14,465 nt of DNA from Candidatus Atribacteria bacterium (GTDB lineage Bacteria; Atribacterota; JS1; SB-45; 34-128): assembly GCA_003451675.1 (NCBI GenBank), contig DMCY01000052.1:1-14465 (forward strand). The letters are read 5' to 3'. The translations under genes and the position numbers were made by a program. Positions 1 to 8,091 of the stretch are shown here, in pieces. The notes beneath the pieces are model-generated. The model ran no database searches. It saw nothing but the letters and a program-made list of their open reading frames with translations, and was not told where the DNA came from. The first letter of the stretch is position 1, and every line of letters begins with the position of its first letter.

Positions 1-49
1 TAAAAAACAGTCCGGTTTTGATTTTTAAATGACAAGTTAAGAAAAAAAG

Positions 50-79
50 TTGACAAAACTAAAATTCATCTTGTATAAT
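50..79 (+). promoter_or_regulatory. Sigma-70-type promoter of the IclR-family regulator gene
   Basis: A perfect -35 box TTGACA (50-55) and a perfect -10 box TATAAT (74-79) are separated by 18 bases. Transcription would start near 86-87, leaving a leader of about 53 nt that contains the 95-111 palindrome. This is the best promoter in the window and probably drives the regulator, and possibly the aldolase and kinase genes behind it. Confidence 0.82.
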
Positions 80-94
80 ATAAATAACATGAAA

Positions 95-111
95 ATAGAA
101 ACTATTTCTAT
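95..111. promoter_or_regulatory. Candidate operator for the IclR-family regulator (17-bp palindrome)
   Basis: ATAGAAA-CTA-TTTCTAT is a perfect inverted repeat with 7-base arms and a 3-base centre, about 16 bases past the -10 box and ahead of the regulator's start codon. IclR-family regulators such as KdgR bind short A/T-rich palindromes of the GAAAC...GTTTC kind at or just after promoters and commonly repress their own genes. The palindrome and its position are seen; autoregulation is inference. No second perfect copy was found in the other gaps by eye. Confidence 0.55.
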
Positions 112-139
112 AATGTAGAAAAGTAGTAAGGAAAACAAG

Positions 140-922
140 ATGAAAAAGGCAAAACCTAATTACCCCATAAAAGTTCTGGATAAATCTCTCTCCGTTCTTG
201 AGCTCCTACTTCAAAAAGGTTCCTCTATGAATATGACTGAGATCAGTGAAAAATTAGGGTTCTATCCCAGCACCACTCACCGTATATTAGATACCTTAAA
301 ACACTGGGGTTATGTAGAGCAAGACCCCAATACTCAAAGATACCAGCTAGGTTTGAAGTTATTAGAATTAGGTATGGCCAAACTTCACCAAATGGACCTG
401 GTAAGAGAAGCTGCTCCTTATTTGAAAGAATTAGTAAAACAGTGCAACGAAATTGTTCATTTAGGAGTTTTGGAAGAAGGAGAAGTTCTTTACTTAGCTA
501 AAGAGGAGTCTTCTCAAACTATAAGGATGATCTCTTACGTGGGTAAAAGAGCCCCCCTTCACTGTACTGCTTTAGGGAAGGTGCTATTAACCTATCTTTC
601 AGCGGAAGAAAGAAAGAAAATATTAGGGGAAAAAGAGCTTCCTCGCCTTACCGAGAATACCATCACTGATAAAAGGGAATTAGAAAAAGAACTTAGTAAA
701 GTAAGAGAGCAGGGTTTTGCCTTAGATAGAGAAGAAAACGAGAAAGATGTTCGTTGTATAGCTGCTCCTATCAGGAATTATCAAGGAAAAGTTATAGCTG
801 CTATTAGTATTTCAAGCCCTATTTTTAGGATAAATAAAAATATACAAAATAATCTAAATGAAGCTCTTCTGGAGACAAGTAAAAAAATATCTAAAAGATT
901 AGGATATAATGGTAAATGGTAG
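140..922 (+). CDS. IclR-family transcriptional regulator, KdgR/UxuR-like
   Basis: DNA-binding repressor expected to control the adjoining uronate/KDG genes in response to a sugar-acid intermediate. The 260-residue length is normal for IclR. Residues about 10-70 form the winged helix-turn-helix (a SEKLGFYPSTTHRILDTL-like recognition segment at about 36-53). Residues about 80-255 form the ligand-binding domain, with the conserved stretches GKRAPLHCTALGK (135-147) and ALDREEN...RCIAAPI (194-211). The start at 140 is supported by AAGGAAA at 128-134. Being first, and followed by KDPG aldolase and KDG kinase, matches the arrangement I recall for the Thermotoga uronate locus, where an IclR regulator heads the cluster. 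Family assignment is firm; the effector (KDG, KDPG or an upstream uronate) is inferred from neighbours only. Confidence 0.9.
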   Translation: MKKAKPNYPIKVLDKSLSVLELLLQKGSSMNMTEISEKLGFYPSTTHRILDTLKHWGYVEQDPNTQRYQLGLKLLELGMAKLHQMDLVREAAPYLKELVKQCNEIVHLGVLEEGEVLYLAKEESSQTIRMISYVGKRAPLHCTALGKVLLTYLSAEERKKILGEKELPRLTENTITDKRELEKELSKVREQGFALDREENEKDVRCIAAPIRNYQGKVIAAISISSPIFRINKNIQNNLNEALLETSKKISKRLGYNGKW

Positions 923-1079
923 AAAGGAATAATTGAAAAGCAAGAAAAAAATTTTGGTTATGATATGAATAGAAGAAGAATTAATATATGACCAATATAA
1001 AACATAAGTTCATTATGCCTAATCTTGGTGATCTAATTATAGTAACACATAGTATGTTTTTAAAAAGGAGATTGTTTAA

Positions 1080-2039
1080 ATGAATAAAATTCTTGAAAGA
1101 ATCGGTGGGCTAGGAATTATACCAGTAGTTAAAATCAAAAAAGCTGAAGACGCCCTTCCTCTAGGAAGAGCACTTCTCGATGGTGATCTCCCTGTTGCCG
1201 AAATTACCTTCAGAACTTCTGCGGCAGAAGAGTCAATTAAAATCCTGACCAAAGAACTTCCCAATCTTTTAGTTGGAGCAGGAACCGTATTGACAGTTGA
1301 ACAGGCAAAAAAGGCAGTTTCTGCCGGGGCTAAATTTATTGTATCCCCAGGTTTCAACCCAAAAGTAGTAGATTATTGTTTAGAAAATAATATTCCAGTA
1401 ACACCGGGAATTAATAATCCAACCCAGATTGAGATGGCCCTGGAAAGAGGAATTGAAGTGGTAAAGTTTTTTCCCGCCGAAGCATCAGGAGGATTATCAC
1501 TTCTTAAATCTATGTCTGCACCTTTTACCGGGATAAAATTTATTCCCACTGGAGGGATTAACCAGAATAATTTATGTTCCTATCTATCTTGTAATAAAGT
1601 ACATGCTTGTGGTGGTAGTTGGATGGTAAAGTTTGAACTCATCTCTTCGGGAAATTTTGCTGAGATTACCAGACTTACTAAGGAAGCAATTTCTACTATG
1701 CTCGGTTTTGAGTTCGCCCATTTGGGGATAAATGAGGAAAGTAAAGACAAAGCTCTTAATTCTGCAAACCTACTTTCACGGCTTTTTTATCTACCCGTAA
1801 AAGAGGGAGCAAGTTCTATTTTTACTAGTTCATGTTTTGAAGTTATTAAAAGCCAGTATTTAGGGAAACATGGACATATTGCTATAGCTACTAACGATAT
1901 TCATAGGGCAATAGCCTATTTAAAAAAGAAGAATATTTCAGTTCTTCCTGAAACTGCTAAAGAGAAGGATGGCAAACTTAAGGCAATCTATGTAGCTCAA
2001 GAAGTATCAGGATTTGCCATTCATCTTTTGCAAAAATAA
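1080..2039 (+). CDS. eda: KDPG/KHG aldolase fused to a C-terminal VOC-like domain
   Basis: Class I aldolase splitting 2-keto-3-deoxy-6-phosphogluconate into pyruvate and glyceraldehyde 3-phosphate in the cytoplasm. Residues 1 to about 208 are a complete Eda-type TIM barrel: catalytic Glu41 in EITFR, GAGT at 66-69, SPG at 89-91, Schiff-base Lys129 in VKFFPAE, PTGG at 156-159 and GGSW at 178-181. Usual Eda length is a little over 200, so about 110 residues are extra. Residues about 210-319 (FEFAHLGIN..., then HIAIATNDIHRAIAYLKKKN and a GFAIHLLQK end) look like a vicinal-oxygen-chelate/glyoxalase-like domain. I recall similar long aldolases next to KDG kinase genes in Clostridia. The start has a good SD (AAAAGGAG, about 1065-1072). 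The KDG kinase gene follows within about 20 bases, so the pair is co-transcribed. Aldolase call very secure; VOC role unknown. Confidence 0.93.
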   Translation: MNKILERIGGLGIIPVVKIKKAEDALPLGRALLDGDLPVAEITFRTSAAEESIKILTKELPNLLVGAGTVLTVEQAKKAVSAGAKFIVSPGFNPKVVDYCLENNIPVTPGINNPTQIEMALERGIEVVKFFPAEASGGLSLLKSMSAPFTGIKFIPTGGINQNNLCSYLSCNKVHACGGSWMVKFELISSGNFAEITRLTKEAISTMLGFEFAHLGINEESKDKALNSANLLSRLFYLPVKEGASSIFTSSCFEVIKSQYLGKHGHIAIATNDIHRAIAYLKKKNISVLPETAKEKDGKLKAIYVAQEVSGFAIHLLQK

Positions 2040-2050
2040 TTTTTTATAAT

Positions 2051-2054
2051 GGAG
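2051..2054 (+). promoter_or_regulatory. Ribosome binding site that decides the KDG kinase start
   Basis: GGAG at 2051-2054 sits 6 bases before the ATG at 2061. An earlier in-frame ATG at 2049 overlaps this motif and has only an A/T run upstream, with no Shine-Dalgarno sequence. The downstream ATG also gives the usual family N-terminus, in which FGE appears about 7 residues in. Confidence 0.65.
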
Positions 2055-2060
2055 AAAATA

Positions 2061-3086
2061 ATGGAAAAATATATTACTTTTGGTGAGATAATGTTAAGAC
2101 TGAAATCACCCAATCGGGAGAGATTTTTCCAGAGCCCTCTTCTTGAAGCTGCCTTTGGAGGAGGGGAGGCAAATGTAGCTGTAGGACTAGCTCGATTTGG
2201 TTTAAATGTAGCCTATGTTTCTGTAATCCCTGATAATTCAATTGGAGATGCTTGTCTTGGAGAACTAAAAAGGCAGGGTGTAAATACTACATTTGTTGTA
2301 AGAAAAGGAGACAGGCTAGGTATTTATTTTTTAGAAGCCGGAGCTAATCAGAGACCCTCAAAGGTTATTTACGACCGTTCTCATTCCGCTATTGCTGAGG
2401 CAAAACCTGGCGATATTAACTGGGACAGGGTATTTGATGGAGCAACTTGGTTTCATATTACCGGTATTACTCCAGCTATTTCTCTTTCAGCTTCAGAGCT
2501 TTCCTTAGAAGCAGTGAAAAAAGCAAGAGAAAAAGGCATTACTGTATCCAGTGATCTTAACTTTAGAAAAAAATTATGGAAATACGGGAAATCTGCTCCT
2601 GATGTCATGGGTGAATTAGTGAAATATGTGGATATCGTCATTGCAAATGAAGAAGATTGCCAGAAAGCTCTTGGAGTTAAAGTGGATATCGATGTCGAAT
2701 CAGGAGAGCTTCAAGTCAACAAATACAAAGAATTAACGGAGAAGATCCTTAGCTTGTATCCCATCAAAAAAATTGCTATTACCTTAAGAGAAAGCCATTC
2801 GGCCAACTATAACGGATGGTCGGCAGTACTAAATAATAGGAAAGAATTTCTTGCTTCAAAAAAATATGAAATTCATAATATTGTGGATAGAGTAGGGGCT
2901 GGAGATACTTTTGCTGCAGGCTTAATTTATGGTTTGAATAATTTAACTAATGATAAAGAAGCTCTCGAATTTGCAGTAGCAGCATCTTGTCTTATGCATT
3001 CTATTCCCGGTGATTTACCTTTGCTTTCAGTAGAGGAGGTAAAAAGCTTAACTGGAGGAGCAGGGTCAGGAAGAGTACAAAGGTAG
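2061..3086 (+). CDS. kdgK: 2-keto-3-deoxygluconate (KDG) kinase, PfkB/ribokinase family
   Basis: Phosphorylates KDG at C6 with ATP to make KDPG, the substrate of the aldolase encoded just upstream. From the ATG at 2061 the protein has 341 residues, typical for KdgK. Seen: N-terminal FGEIMLRL (7-14), the PfkB signature region [16 protein letters not shown] (32-47), and the ATP/anion-hole motif [12 protein letters not shown] (276-287) with catalytic Asp282. The start at 2061 is preferred to 2049 because only the former has a placed SD. The gene lies about 20 bases after the aldolase stop. KdgK is favoured over fructokinase or ribokinase because of the aldolase partner, the IclR regulator and the FGGGEANVA form of the motif. 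The C-terminal tail after residue 331 is Gly-rich and looks non-structural. Confidence 0.9.
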   Translation: MEKYITFGEIMLRLKSPNRERFFQSPLLEAAFGGGEANVAVGLARFGLNVAYVSVIPDNSIGDACLGELKRQGVNTTFVVRKGDRLGIYFLEAGANQRPSKVIYDRSHSAIAEAKPGDINWDRVFDGATWFHITGITPAISLSASELSLEAVKKAREKGITVSSDLNFRKKLWKYGKSAPDVMGELVKYVDIVIANEEDCQKALGVKVDIDVESGELQVNKYKELTEKILSLYPIKKIAITLRESHSANYNGWSAVLNNRKEFLASKKYEIHNIVDRVGAGDTFAAGLIYGLNNLTNDKEALEFAVAASCLMHSIPGDLPLLSVEEVKSLTGGAGSGRVQR

Positions 3087-3157
3087 AATTCTTACTGAAA
3101 ACAAAAAATAGGTTAAGTTTTTAGAATTTATTTAAAATTAAGAGTAGGGGGATATAT

Positions 3158-4138
3158 ATGTCTAAAAAAAGAGCAAAAGTAGTAATAACTGATTGCGACC
3201 ATCCTTCTGTAGAAATAGAAAAAGAAATATTAAGTGAAATTGATCCGGAGTTTGTTTTAGCTTACTGTAATACAGAGGATGAAGTGATTGAAGCAGCTAA
3301 AGATGCTGATGGAATACTTAATCAGTATGCTCCCATAACCAGAAGAGTGATTGAATCATTAAAAAGATGCAAAGTTATTCTTCGCTACGGAGTGGGAGTG
3401 GATAATATTGATGTTGAAGCAGCTACTGAACGGGGAATTATCATAGCGAATGTTCCGGATTACTGTATTGATGAGGTCTCCACTCATACCATGGCTTTAA
3501 TCTTGGCCTGTGCACGAGGAATAACTTTATTGGATAGAAAGAGAAGAGAAAAAAAATGGGATTTCACGCTAGCTAAACCTCTTTTTCGAACTAAGGGTAA
3601 AAATTTAGGTCTTTTTGGCTTGGGTAGAATCGCTAGGATGGTAGCTCAAAAAGCTTCGAGATTCGGTTTTAAAATTATTGCTTATGACCCTTATATTTCC
3701 AAAGTTGATGAAGATATAAAGTTAGTTGAATTTTCTAAGTTATTGTCTGATTCAGATTTTGTATCCCTTCATGCCCCACTTACGCAGGAGACAAGACATT
3801 CATTTGGAGAAAGTGAGCTAAAAGCGATGAAAAAAACAGCCTATTTAATTAATACTTCCCGGGGACCTCTTCTTAACGAAAAAGCCCTTTACCAGGCTCT
3901 TCGGGAGAAATGGATTGCAGGAGCAGCCTTAGATGTTATGGAGAAAGAACCTCCTGAATGGGATAATCCCTTGTTAAAATTAAACAATCTAATTGTTACA
4001 CCACATATCTCTTTTTACTCAGAGGAGTCCTATGTTGAGTTAAAAACAAAGACCGCTAAAGCAGTGCTCGCAGTTTTAAAAGGAGAATTGCCCAGAGCAA
4101 TAGTTAATCCCCAGGTAATAAAGAGAAAGATTCTTTAG
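3158..4138 (+). CDS. D-isomer-specific 2-hydroxyacid dehydrogenase, CtBP/phosphoglycerate-dehydrogenase-like
   Basis: NAD(P)-dependent oxidoreductase interconverting a D-2-hydroxy acid and a 2-keto acid in the cytoplasm. The 326 residues cover the full family fold. The Rossmann motif is GLGRIA (154-159, Ala in place of the last Gly). Catalytic residues are Arg235 in NTSRGP, Glu264 in KEPPE and His283 in TPHISFYS. The TPHIxFYSEES ending of the active site, with Tyr and Ser after the His, is closer to the C-terminal-binding-protein-like branch than to lactate dehydrogenases. An SD-like GTAGGGGG lies 5-12 bases before the ATG. It follows the KDG kinase by 71 bases and is probably in the same transcript. 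Substrate not determinable: 3-phosphoglycerate, glyoxylate/hydroxypyruvate or a sugar-derived 2-keto acid are all possible. The later LarA-family gene makes a 2-hydroxy acid substrate attractive (inference). Confidence 0.85.
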   Translation: MSKKRAKVVITDCDHPSVEIEKEILSEIDPEFVLAYCNTEDEVIEAAKDADGILNQYAPITRRVIESLKRCKVILRYGVGVDNIDVEAATERGIIIANVPDYCIDEVSTHTMALILACARGITLLDRKRREKKWDFTLAKPLFRTKGKNLGLFGLGRIARMVAQKASRFGFKIIAYDPYISKVDEDIKLVEFSKLLSDSDFVSLHAPLTQETRHSFGESELKAMKKTAYLINTSRGPLLNEKALYQALREKWIAGAALDVMEKEPPEWDNPLLKLNNLIVTPHISFYSEESYVELKTKTAKAVLAVLKGELPRAIVNPQVIKRKIL

Positions 4139-4293
4139 TGTAAAATTTAGTGGGGTAGTAAATCGAGGGAAAAAAGATTGGAGGGAAAAACGAAGTAGTT
4201 TAGATGATATATTCAAAAAATATAATATCTTAGGTTATGTAAGAGTTATGAGTACTCGTTGTTGTATATATTTTAGAGTGGAAGCCCTTGAGC
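4139..4293. other. Non-coding part of the 4139-4570 gap
   Basis: No gene or ribosome binding site followed by a sustained frame is visible here. The only structure is an imperfect inverted repeat, 4202-4213 against 4219-4230 (10 of 12 positions pair, 5-base loop CAAAA). It is all A/T-rich and not followed by a T run, so a terminator is not claimed. The rest of the gap (4294-4503) is a gene remnant, and 4504-4570 is the leader of the next gene. Confidence 0.4.
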
Positions 4294-4503
4294 ATGTTTA
4301 CGATTGAAAAAAAAGTTGTAAGTAAATTTAGTTACTAGATGAGTTATAAATTTATATTCGAAACTTTTAATGAAGGTCTGTATTTTAATGATTATGGTAA
4401 CAATTCAATTCCTATACATAATGGCTTCTCTGCACAGCACAGAATGAAAGATATTGAAATTACCCTTGATAAGATCGATAAGGTGTTCAGAAAGATAAAG
4501 TAA
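4294..4503 (+). pseudogene. C-terminal remnant of a class III aminotransferase (glutamate-1-semialdehyde-aminotransferase-like)
   Basis: A single frame from ATG 4294 to TAA 4501-4503 is broken by one TAG at 4336-4338. Before the stop it reads MFTIEKKVVSKFSY, resembling the SMFTIFF...V segment of GSA-aminotransferase-like proteins. After it comes a 54-codon stretch containing YKFIFETFNEGLYF, then NGFSAQH, then DIEITLDKIDKVFRKIK. This order (short helix, GxYF turn, S.QH, then a terminal TLxxIDxVF helix) is how these PLP enzymes end. No PLP lysine or N-terminal part can be found upstream. The reading is by pattern memory of the family, so it is moderately secure. A real 54-residue small protein starting at 4339 is possible but has no ribosome binding site. 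Confidence 0.6.
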
Positions 4504-4570
4504 TAGAGAGCTTACCTAAGAGGATGTTTGTAATAAATTAAAAATAATTAAAAGAAAAAGGAGAAATGAA

Positions 4571-5473
4571 ATGAAAAGAATAAAAAGGGACAAACTTGTT
4601 TATTTTTTTGATAAAAAAAATGAGCCAGCTTTGGAAGTTGAAGTTAACGAACCATTTGTGATTGAAACTCAAGATGCACAGAATGGTAGAATAAAGACCG
4701 AAAATGATGTATTGAAAGAGCTTATTAATCTCGATTATGTTAATCCCTGTACGGGTCCCATCTTTGTCAAGGGAGCAGAACCTGGTGACACGATAGTAGT
4801 GGAAATCCTCAATATTGAAGTTAAGAATGAAGGCTTTGTCTGTGTAATGCCAGGTGACGGTATCTTGAGGGATTATTATACGCAGTCTTATACTAAAATC
4901 TTTAAAATAACAAAAGATACCGCAATTTTTAACGAAAATATTGAGTTTCCTATAAAACCTATGATAGGTACTATTGGTACCACCCCACTCCAAAGTATAC
5001 CAACTGGACGTTCAGGTATTCACGGAGGTAACATGGATGCACCTACTGCGGGAATGGGAGCAAAAATTCATTTTCCAGTATTCGTACCTGGTGCTTTATT
5101 AATAGCTGGGGACGTCCATGCACGGCAATGCGATTCAGAATTTTCTATGGGTCTAGAATGCGCTGCCGATATTACTATTAAAGTAACTGAAATCAAGAAA
5201 GGAAAACAGATTCCTTGCCCATTTATTGAACTACCTGAATCTTGGGCAACTGTGGCTACGGGAAATACTTTAGGTGAAGCCATAGTTACTGCATCGAAAG
5301 ATATGGCTGATTTCTTAATGGAAAGATTGGGTATTAATATTAACGAAGTTGGCGTATTACTCAGTTGTGTTGGTGATGTAAAAATATGTCAGTCTACTGG
5401 CATAGGGCTTTATACGTCAACTGTAAGGATAGAAGTACCTAAGACGATAGATAAACTTAATCGCCTTAATTAA
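4571..5473 (+). CDS. Acetamidase/formamidase-family amidohydrolase
   Basis: Member of the FmdA/AmdA family, cytoplasmic enzymes that hydrolyse short amides to the acid and ammonia. The 300 residues are full length for the bacterial branch. Seen in order: GPIFVKGAEPGDT (62-74), PMIGTIG (130-136), HGGNMDAP (151-158) and GDVHARQCDSE (180-190), the His/Asp-bearing GDxHAxQ block of the family. The C-terminal half has conserved ATGNTLGEA (229-237) and a helix of the ASKDMADFLMERLG type (241-254). AAGGAG at 4558-4563 lies 7 bases before the chosen ATG; an ATG at 4565 runs straight into a stop. The next gene, a class III aminotransferase, begins 166 bases later. Substrate is unknown: an amide, or a ring-opened or carbamoyl compound brought in by the ABC importer, is plausible but inferred only from context. 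Confidence 0.88.
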   Translation: MKRIKRDKLVYFFDKKNEPALEVEVNEPFVIETQDAQNGRIKTENDVLKELINLDYVNPCTGPIFVKGAEPGDTIVVEILNIEVKNEGFVCVMPGDGILRDYYTQSYTKIFKITKDTAIFNENIEFPIKPMIGTIGTTPLQSIPTGRSGIHGGNMDAPTAGMGAKIHFPVFVPGALLIAGDVHARQCDSEFSMGLECAADITIKVTEIKKGKQIPCPFIELPESWATVATGNTLGEAIVTASKDMADFLMERLGININEVGVLLSCVGDVKICQSTGIGLYTSTVRIEVPKTIDKLNRLN

Positions 5474-5639
5474 AATATTATTAGACATGTGAGGCTGGTT
5501 GCATAACAAATAAAAGTTTACCACCTTTGATAGTTTTATAGGTATACTATTCAAAAATGTAAATAATATTTCCAAAAAAAACTTGAAGAAGTGTAATTTT
5601 TTAAAAATTAAATTTATTTTGATTTAAGGAGGAGCTATT

Positions 5640-7040
5640 ATGGCTAAAAGTTTTGATTTTATTCCTAAGGATGTTAAAAAAATAGAGACAAAAAATAGAA
5701 GAATTGTGACTAAAATACCGGTTTCTGAGTCTTTGGAAATTATTGAGGAACTTCGAAAATATGAACCACGTTCTATGACTGGTCAACCTCTTATTGTTTG
5801 GGCTAAAGCCAAGGGATTTAATGTTTATGACAAATTTGGAAATAAATGGATAGACTTCAGTTCGGGCGTAGTTGCAGCTAACGCAGGGCATTGTAACCCT
5901 GAGGTTCAGAAGGCTATTATTGGACAAGCAGAACATGATCTATTATTTAATTATTGTTTCCCTAGTGAAATCCGAGGTAAACTTGTGAAAAAACTTGTAG
6001 AGATAACTCCGGAACCATTAAATAAATGCTTTTTACTTACTACAGGTTCAGAAACTACCGAATGTGCTATAAAGCTTGCGAGAACATATGGAAAAAAAAT
6101 AGGTGGTAAAGAAAAAATTAAAATTGTAACATTTGATGATGGATTTCATGGACGAACTTTAGGCGCTCAACAGGCTGGTGGTTCACCGAAAGACAAAGAA
6201 TGGATAGTCAATTTAGATCCTGATATCAATCAAGTTCCTTATCCAAACAGCTTTAAATATTCTTGGGCTGATGTTAATGATCCAACATATTCTGATGAGG
6301 AGTGTTTCAATAAGTTCTTATTCTACTTGCGGGAGAAAAATATTGAACCCATACAAATAGCTGGAATTATGTCTGAAACTTTCCAAGGTGGTTGGGTTGA
6401 ATTGATGCCACCCGGATTTGCTAGAAAGTTAAGAGAATTTTGTGACAAATATAATATTGTTCTTATCTTTGATGAAGTGCAGGCAGGCTTTGGTCGAACT
6501 GGTAAATTGTTTGGATTTGAACACTACGGTATTATTCCCGATTTAATGTGTTGTGGTAAAGGTATTTCAAGTGGCATGCCCCTGTCAGCTGTAATTGGTA
6601 GAGAGGAAATTCTGAATTTGTACGGGCCTAATAAGATGACCAGCACACATACCGGGAACCCCGTTTGTTCCGCCGCCGCCTTGGCTAGTATAAATTATAT
6701 TTTAAACAATAATCTGATAGAAAAGTCGGCTAATTTAGGCAAAATATGTGAAGAATTTTTGGAAAAACTCAAAGAAAAATATTCTAATGTAATCGGTCAT
6801 GTGCGTGGCGTCGGGCTTATTTGGGGAATTGTTTTCACAAAAAATGGAACCAAGGAGATAGATCCTGACCTCGCGCATGATATCGTAAGAATTTCTAGTG
6901 AAAAAGGTCTATTATTCTTCGCACCAGTAGGTTCTGGAGCAACGATTAAAGTATGCCCTCCTTTAGTAATAACTGAAGAAGCTTTAAAGGAGGGACTTAA
7001 GATTTTTGAACAGGCTATTAGAGAGGCTATTTGTTGCTAA
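5640..7040 (+). CDS. Class III PLP-dependent aminotransferase (GabT-like, or amino-acid racemase/epimerase of the same fold)
   Basis: Fold-type I PLP enzyme transferring an amino group from an omega- or alpha-amino compound to a 2-oxo acid. The 466 residues are slightly longer than the usual 420-450 because of about 40 extra N-terminal residues. Seen: TGSET (135-139) and FHGRT (169-173) around the cofactor, Asp278 of FDEVQAGFGRTG (277-288), which binds the pyridine nitrogen, and Schiff-base Lys307 in CCGKGISSGMPLSAVIG. The STHTGNPVCSAAALA block (335-349) is also intact. AAGGAGGAG at 5626-5634 precedes the ATG by 5 bases. The permease gene starts 43 bases after its stop, so enzyme and importer are probably one transcript. 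4-Aminobutyrate aminotransferase is the generic best guess. Archaeal and Lactobacillus broad-specificity amino-acid racemases share these motifs and cannot be excluded. Confidence 0.88.
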   Translation: MAKSFDFIPKDVKKIETKNRRIVTKIPVSESLEIIEELRKYEPRSMTGQPLIVWAKAKGFNVYDKFGNKWIDFSSGVVAANAGHCNPEVQKAIIGQAEHDLLFNYCFPSEIRGKLVKKLVEITPEPLNKCFLLTTGSETTECAIKLARTYGKKIGGKEKIKIVTFDDGFHGRTLGAQQAGGSPKDKEWIVNLDPDINQVPYPNSFKYSWADVNDPTYSDEECFNKFLFYLREKNIEPIQIAGIMSETFQGGWVELMPPGFARKLREFCDKYNIVLIFDEVQAGFGRTGKLFGFEHYGIIPDLMCCGKGISSGMPLSAVIGREEILNLYGPNKMTSTHTGNPVCSAAALASINYILNNNLIEKSANLGKICEEFLEKLKEKYSNVIGHVRGVGLIWGIVFTKNGTKEIDPDLAHDIVRISSEKGLLFFAPVGSGATIKVCPPLVITEEALKEGLKIFEQAIREAICC

Positions 7041-7083
7041 TACATATTATTTTAAAAAAACGTAAAGGAGTCGGAAATTTATT

Positions 7084-8091
7084 ATGGGTTTTAAAAAAAG
7101 GTTAATGAAATATGATTTTAGTTCTTTGTTTCTAGAGAGCAGTTTTGGGGTTATTGTGATTGTATTAGTATTTACAATTTTTATGGTAATCTTTAAAAAT
7201 GGTGAATTTTTGTCTGCTACTAATATTCATTCTATATTAAGGTCCTCTTCATTGTGGGTATTAATAGCTCTTTCACAAATAATGGTTTTAGTGATTGGTC
7301 AAATGAATTTATCTATGGGCGCTATAGGTGGATTATCAGCAGTAGTAGCAGGCTATCTTTTTCAGTTTACAGGATTTCCAATTTGGGTTGTTGTCTTATT
7401 TGGACTTTTAGTGGGAATCGTCTGCGGTTTTATAAACGGAATAATTATTACACGAACAGGAATTGACCCTTTCATTGTGACTTTAGGAACTTATAGTGTG
7501 TTCCTCGGTATAAATTATGGACTTACACATTCTACACCATTTACAAAAATACCTTTGGTTTTTATATCTTTAGGTACAGGTAGGGTATTAGGAATACTAC
7601 CAATGATGTTTTTTATAATGTTATTTATAGCCTTGTTAGTTGATATTTTGTTTAATCATACTATTTTTGGTAGACAAATATTAGCAACAGGTGGTAACGA
7701 AGATGCTGCTATTTTCTCAGGGATAAATACTAAAAATATTATTTTGAAGGCCCATATGCTTTCTGGTTTATTTGCAGGCTTGGCTGGTGTGCTCTATGTT
7801 GCTAGACTTGGTACTGCTCATCCGTTAATAGGACAGAACTGGCTTTTAATGTCTTTTGCTATTTCAGTAATAGGGGGGACATCTATGTCAGGGGGTAAAA
7901 CTTCTGTAATTGGTACAATTTTTGGAGGAATATTAATGACTTTAATTTCAAATGCACTTGTATTGTTCCGAGTTGATATTTTTTGGGAACAGTCTTTTTT
8001 AGGAATGGCATTATTGTTTGCAGTTGGAATGGATAGATTAAGAAATGTTTATGCAGAAAAAAATATTTTTAAGGGAGGTAGATTAATATAA
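7084..8091 (+). CDS. ABC sugar-type transporter permease, RbsC/XylH family
   Basis: Inner-membrane channel subunit of a carbohydrate-uptake (CUT2-type) importer, presumably working as a homodimer because only one permease is encoded. The 335 residues carry hydrophobic spans at roughly 19-37, 55-72, 76-95, 99-121, 129-143, 168-190, 223-240, 255-265, 273-295 and 303-316. Family landmarks are GQMNLSMGAIGGLSA (72-86, where many homologues have GGIDLSVG), TGIDPFIVTLGT (125-136), the cytoplasmic loop ATGGNEDAAIFSGI (201-214) that contacts the ATPase, and IGGTSMSGGKTSVIGT (263-278). The SD AAAGGAG (7064-7070) is 13 bases from the ATG, longer than usual; the ATG at 7105 is an alternative with a weaker SD. 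Substrate cannot be read; simple sugars, sugar acids and autoinducer-like molecules all use this family. Confidence 0.9.
   Translation: MGFKKRLMKYDFSSLFLESSFGVIVIVLVFTIFMVIFKNGEFLSATNIHSILRSSSLWVLIALSQIMVLVIGQMNLSMGAIGGLSAVVAGYLFQFTGFPIWVVVLFGLLVGIVCGFINGIIITRTGIDPFIVTLGTYSVFLGINYGLTHSTPFTKIPLVFISLGTGRVLGILPMMFFIMLFIALLVDILFNHTIFGRQILATGGNEDAAIFSGINTKNIILKAHMLSGLFAGLAGVLYVARLGTAHPLIGQNWLLMSFAISVIGGTSMSGGKTSVIGTIFGGILMTLISNALVLFRVDIFWEQSFLGMALLFAVGMDRLRNVYAEKNIFKGGRLI

Noticed and set aside
1..30. Possible terminator hairpin AAAAC-AGTCCG-GTTTT at the left edge
   Set aside because: Five-base A/T-rich arms with one C-G pair are too weak, and the upstream gene is outside the window.
1003..1017. 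Inverted repeat CATAA-GTTCA-TTATG upstream of the aldolase gene as a second regulator site
   Set aside because: Five-base arms in A/T-rich DNA, and it does not match the 95-111 palindrome. No convincing promoter lies beside it.
4202..4230. Imperfect hairpin after the dehydrogenase gene as a terminator
   Set aside because: Only A/T-rich pairs with two mismatches and no T run after it.
4538..4993. Minus-strand open frame of 151 codons
   Set aside because: It overlaps the well-supported hydrolase gene, has low-complexity composition and has no ribosome binding site.
5527..5548. TTGATA and TATACT as a promoter for the aminotransferase gene
   Set aside because: The spacing is only 10 bases. TATACT alone is a fair -10, but no -35 lies at the proper distance.
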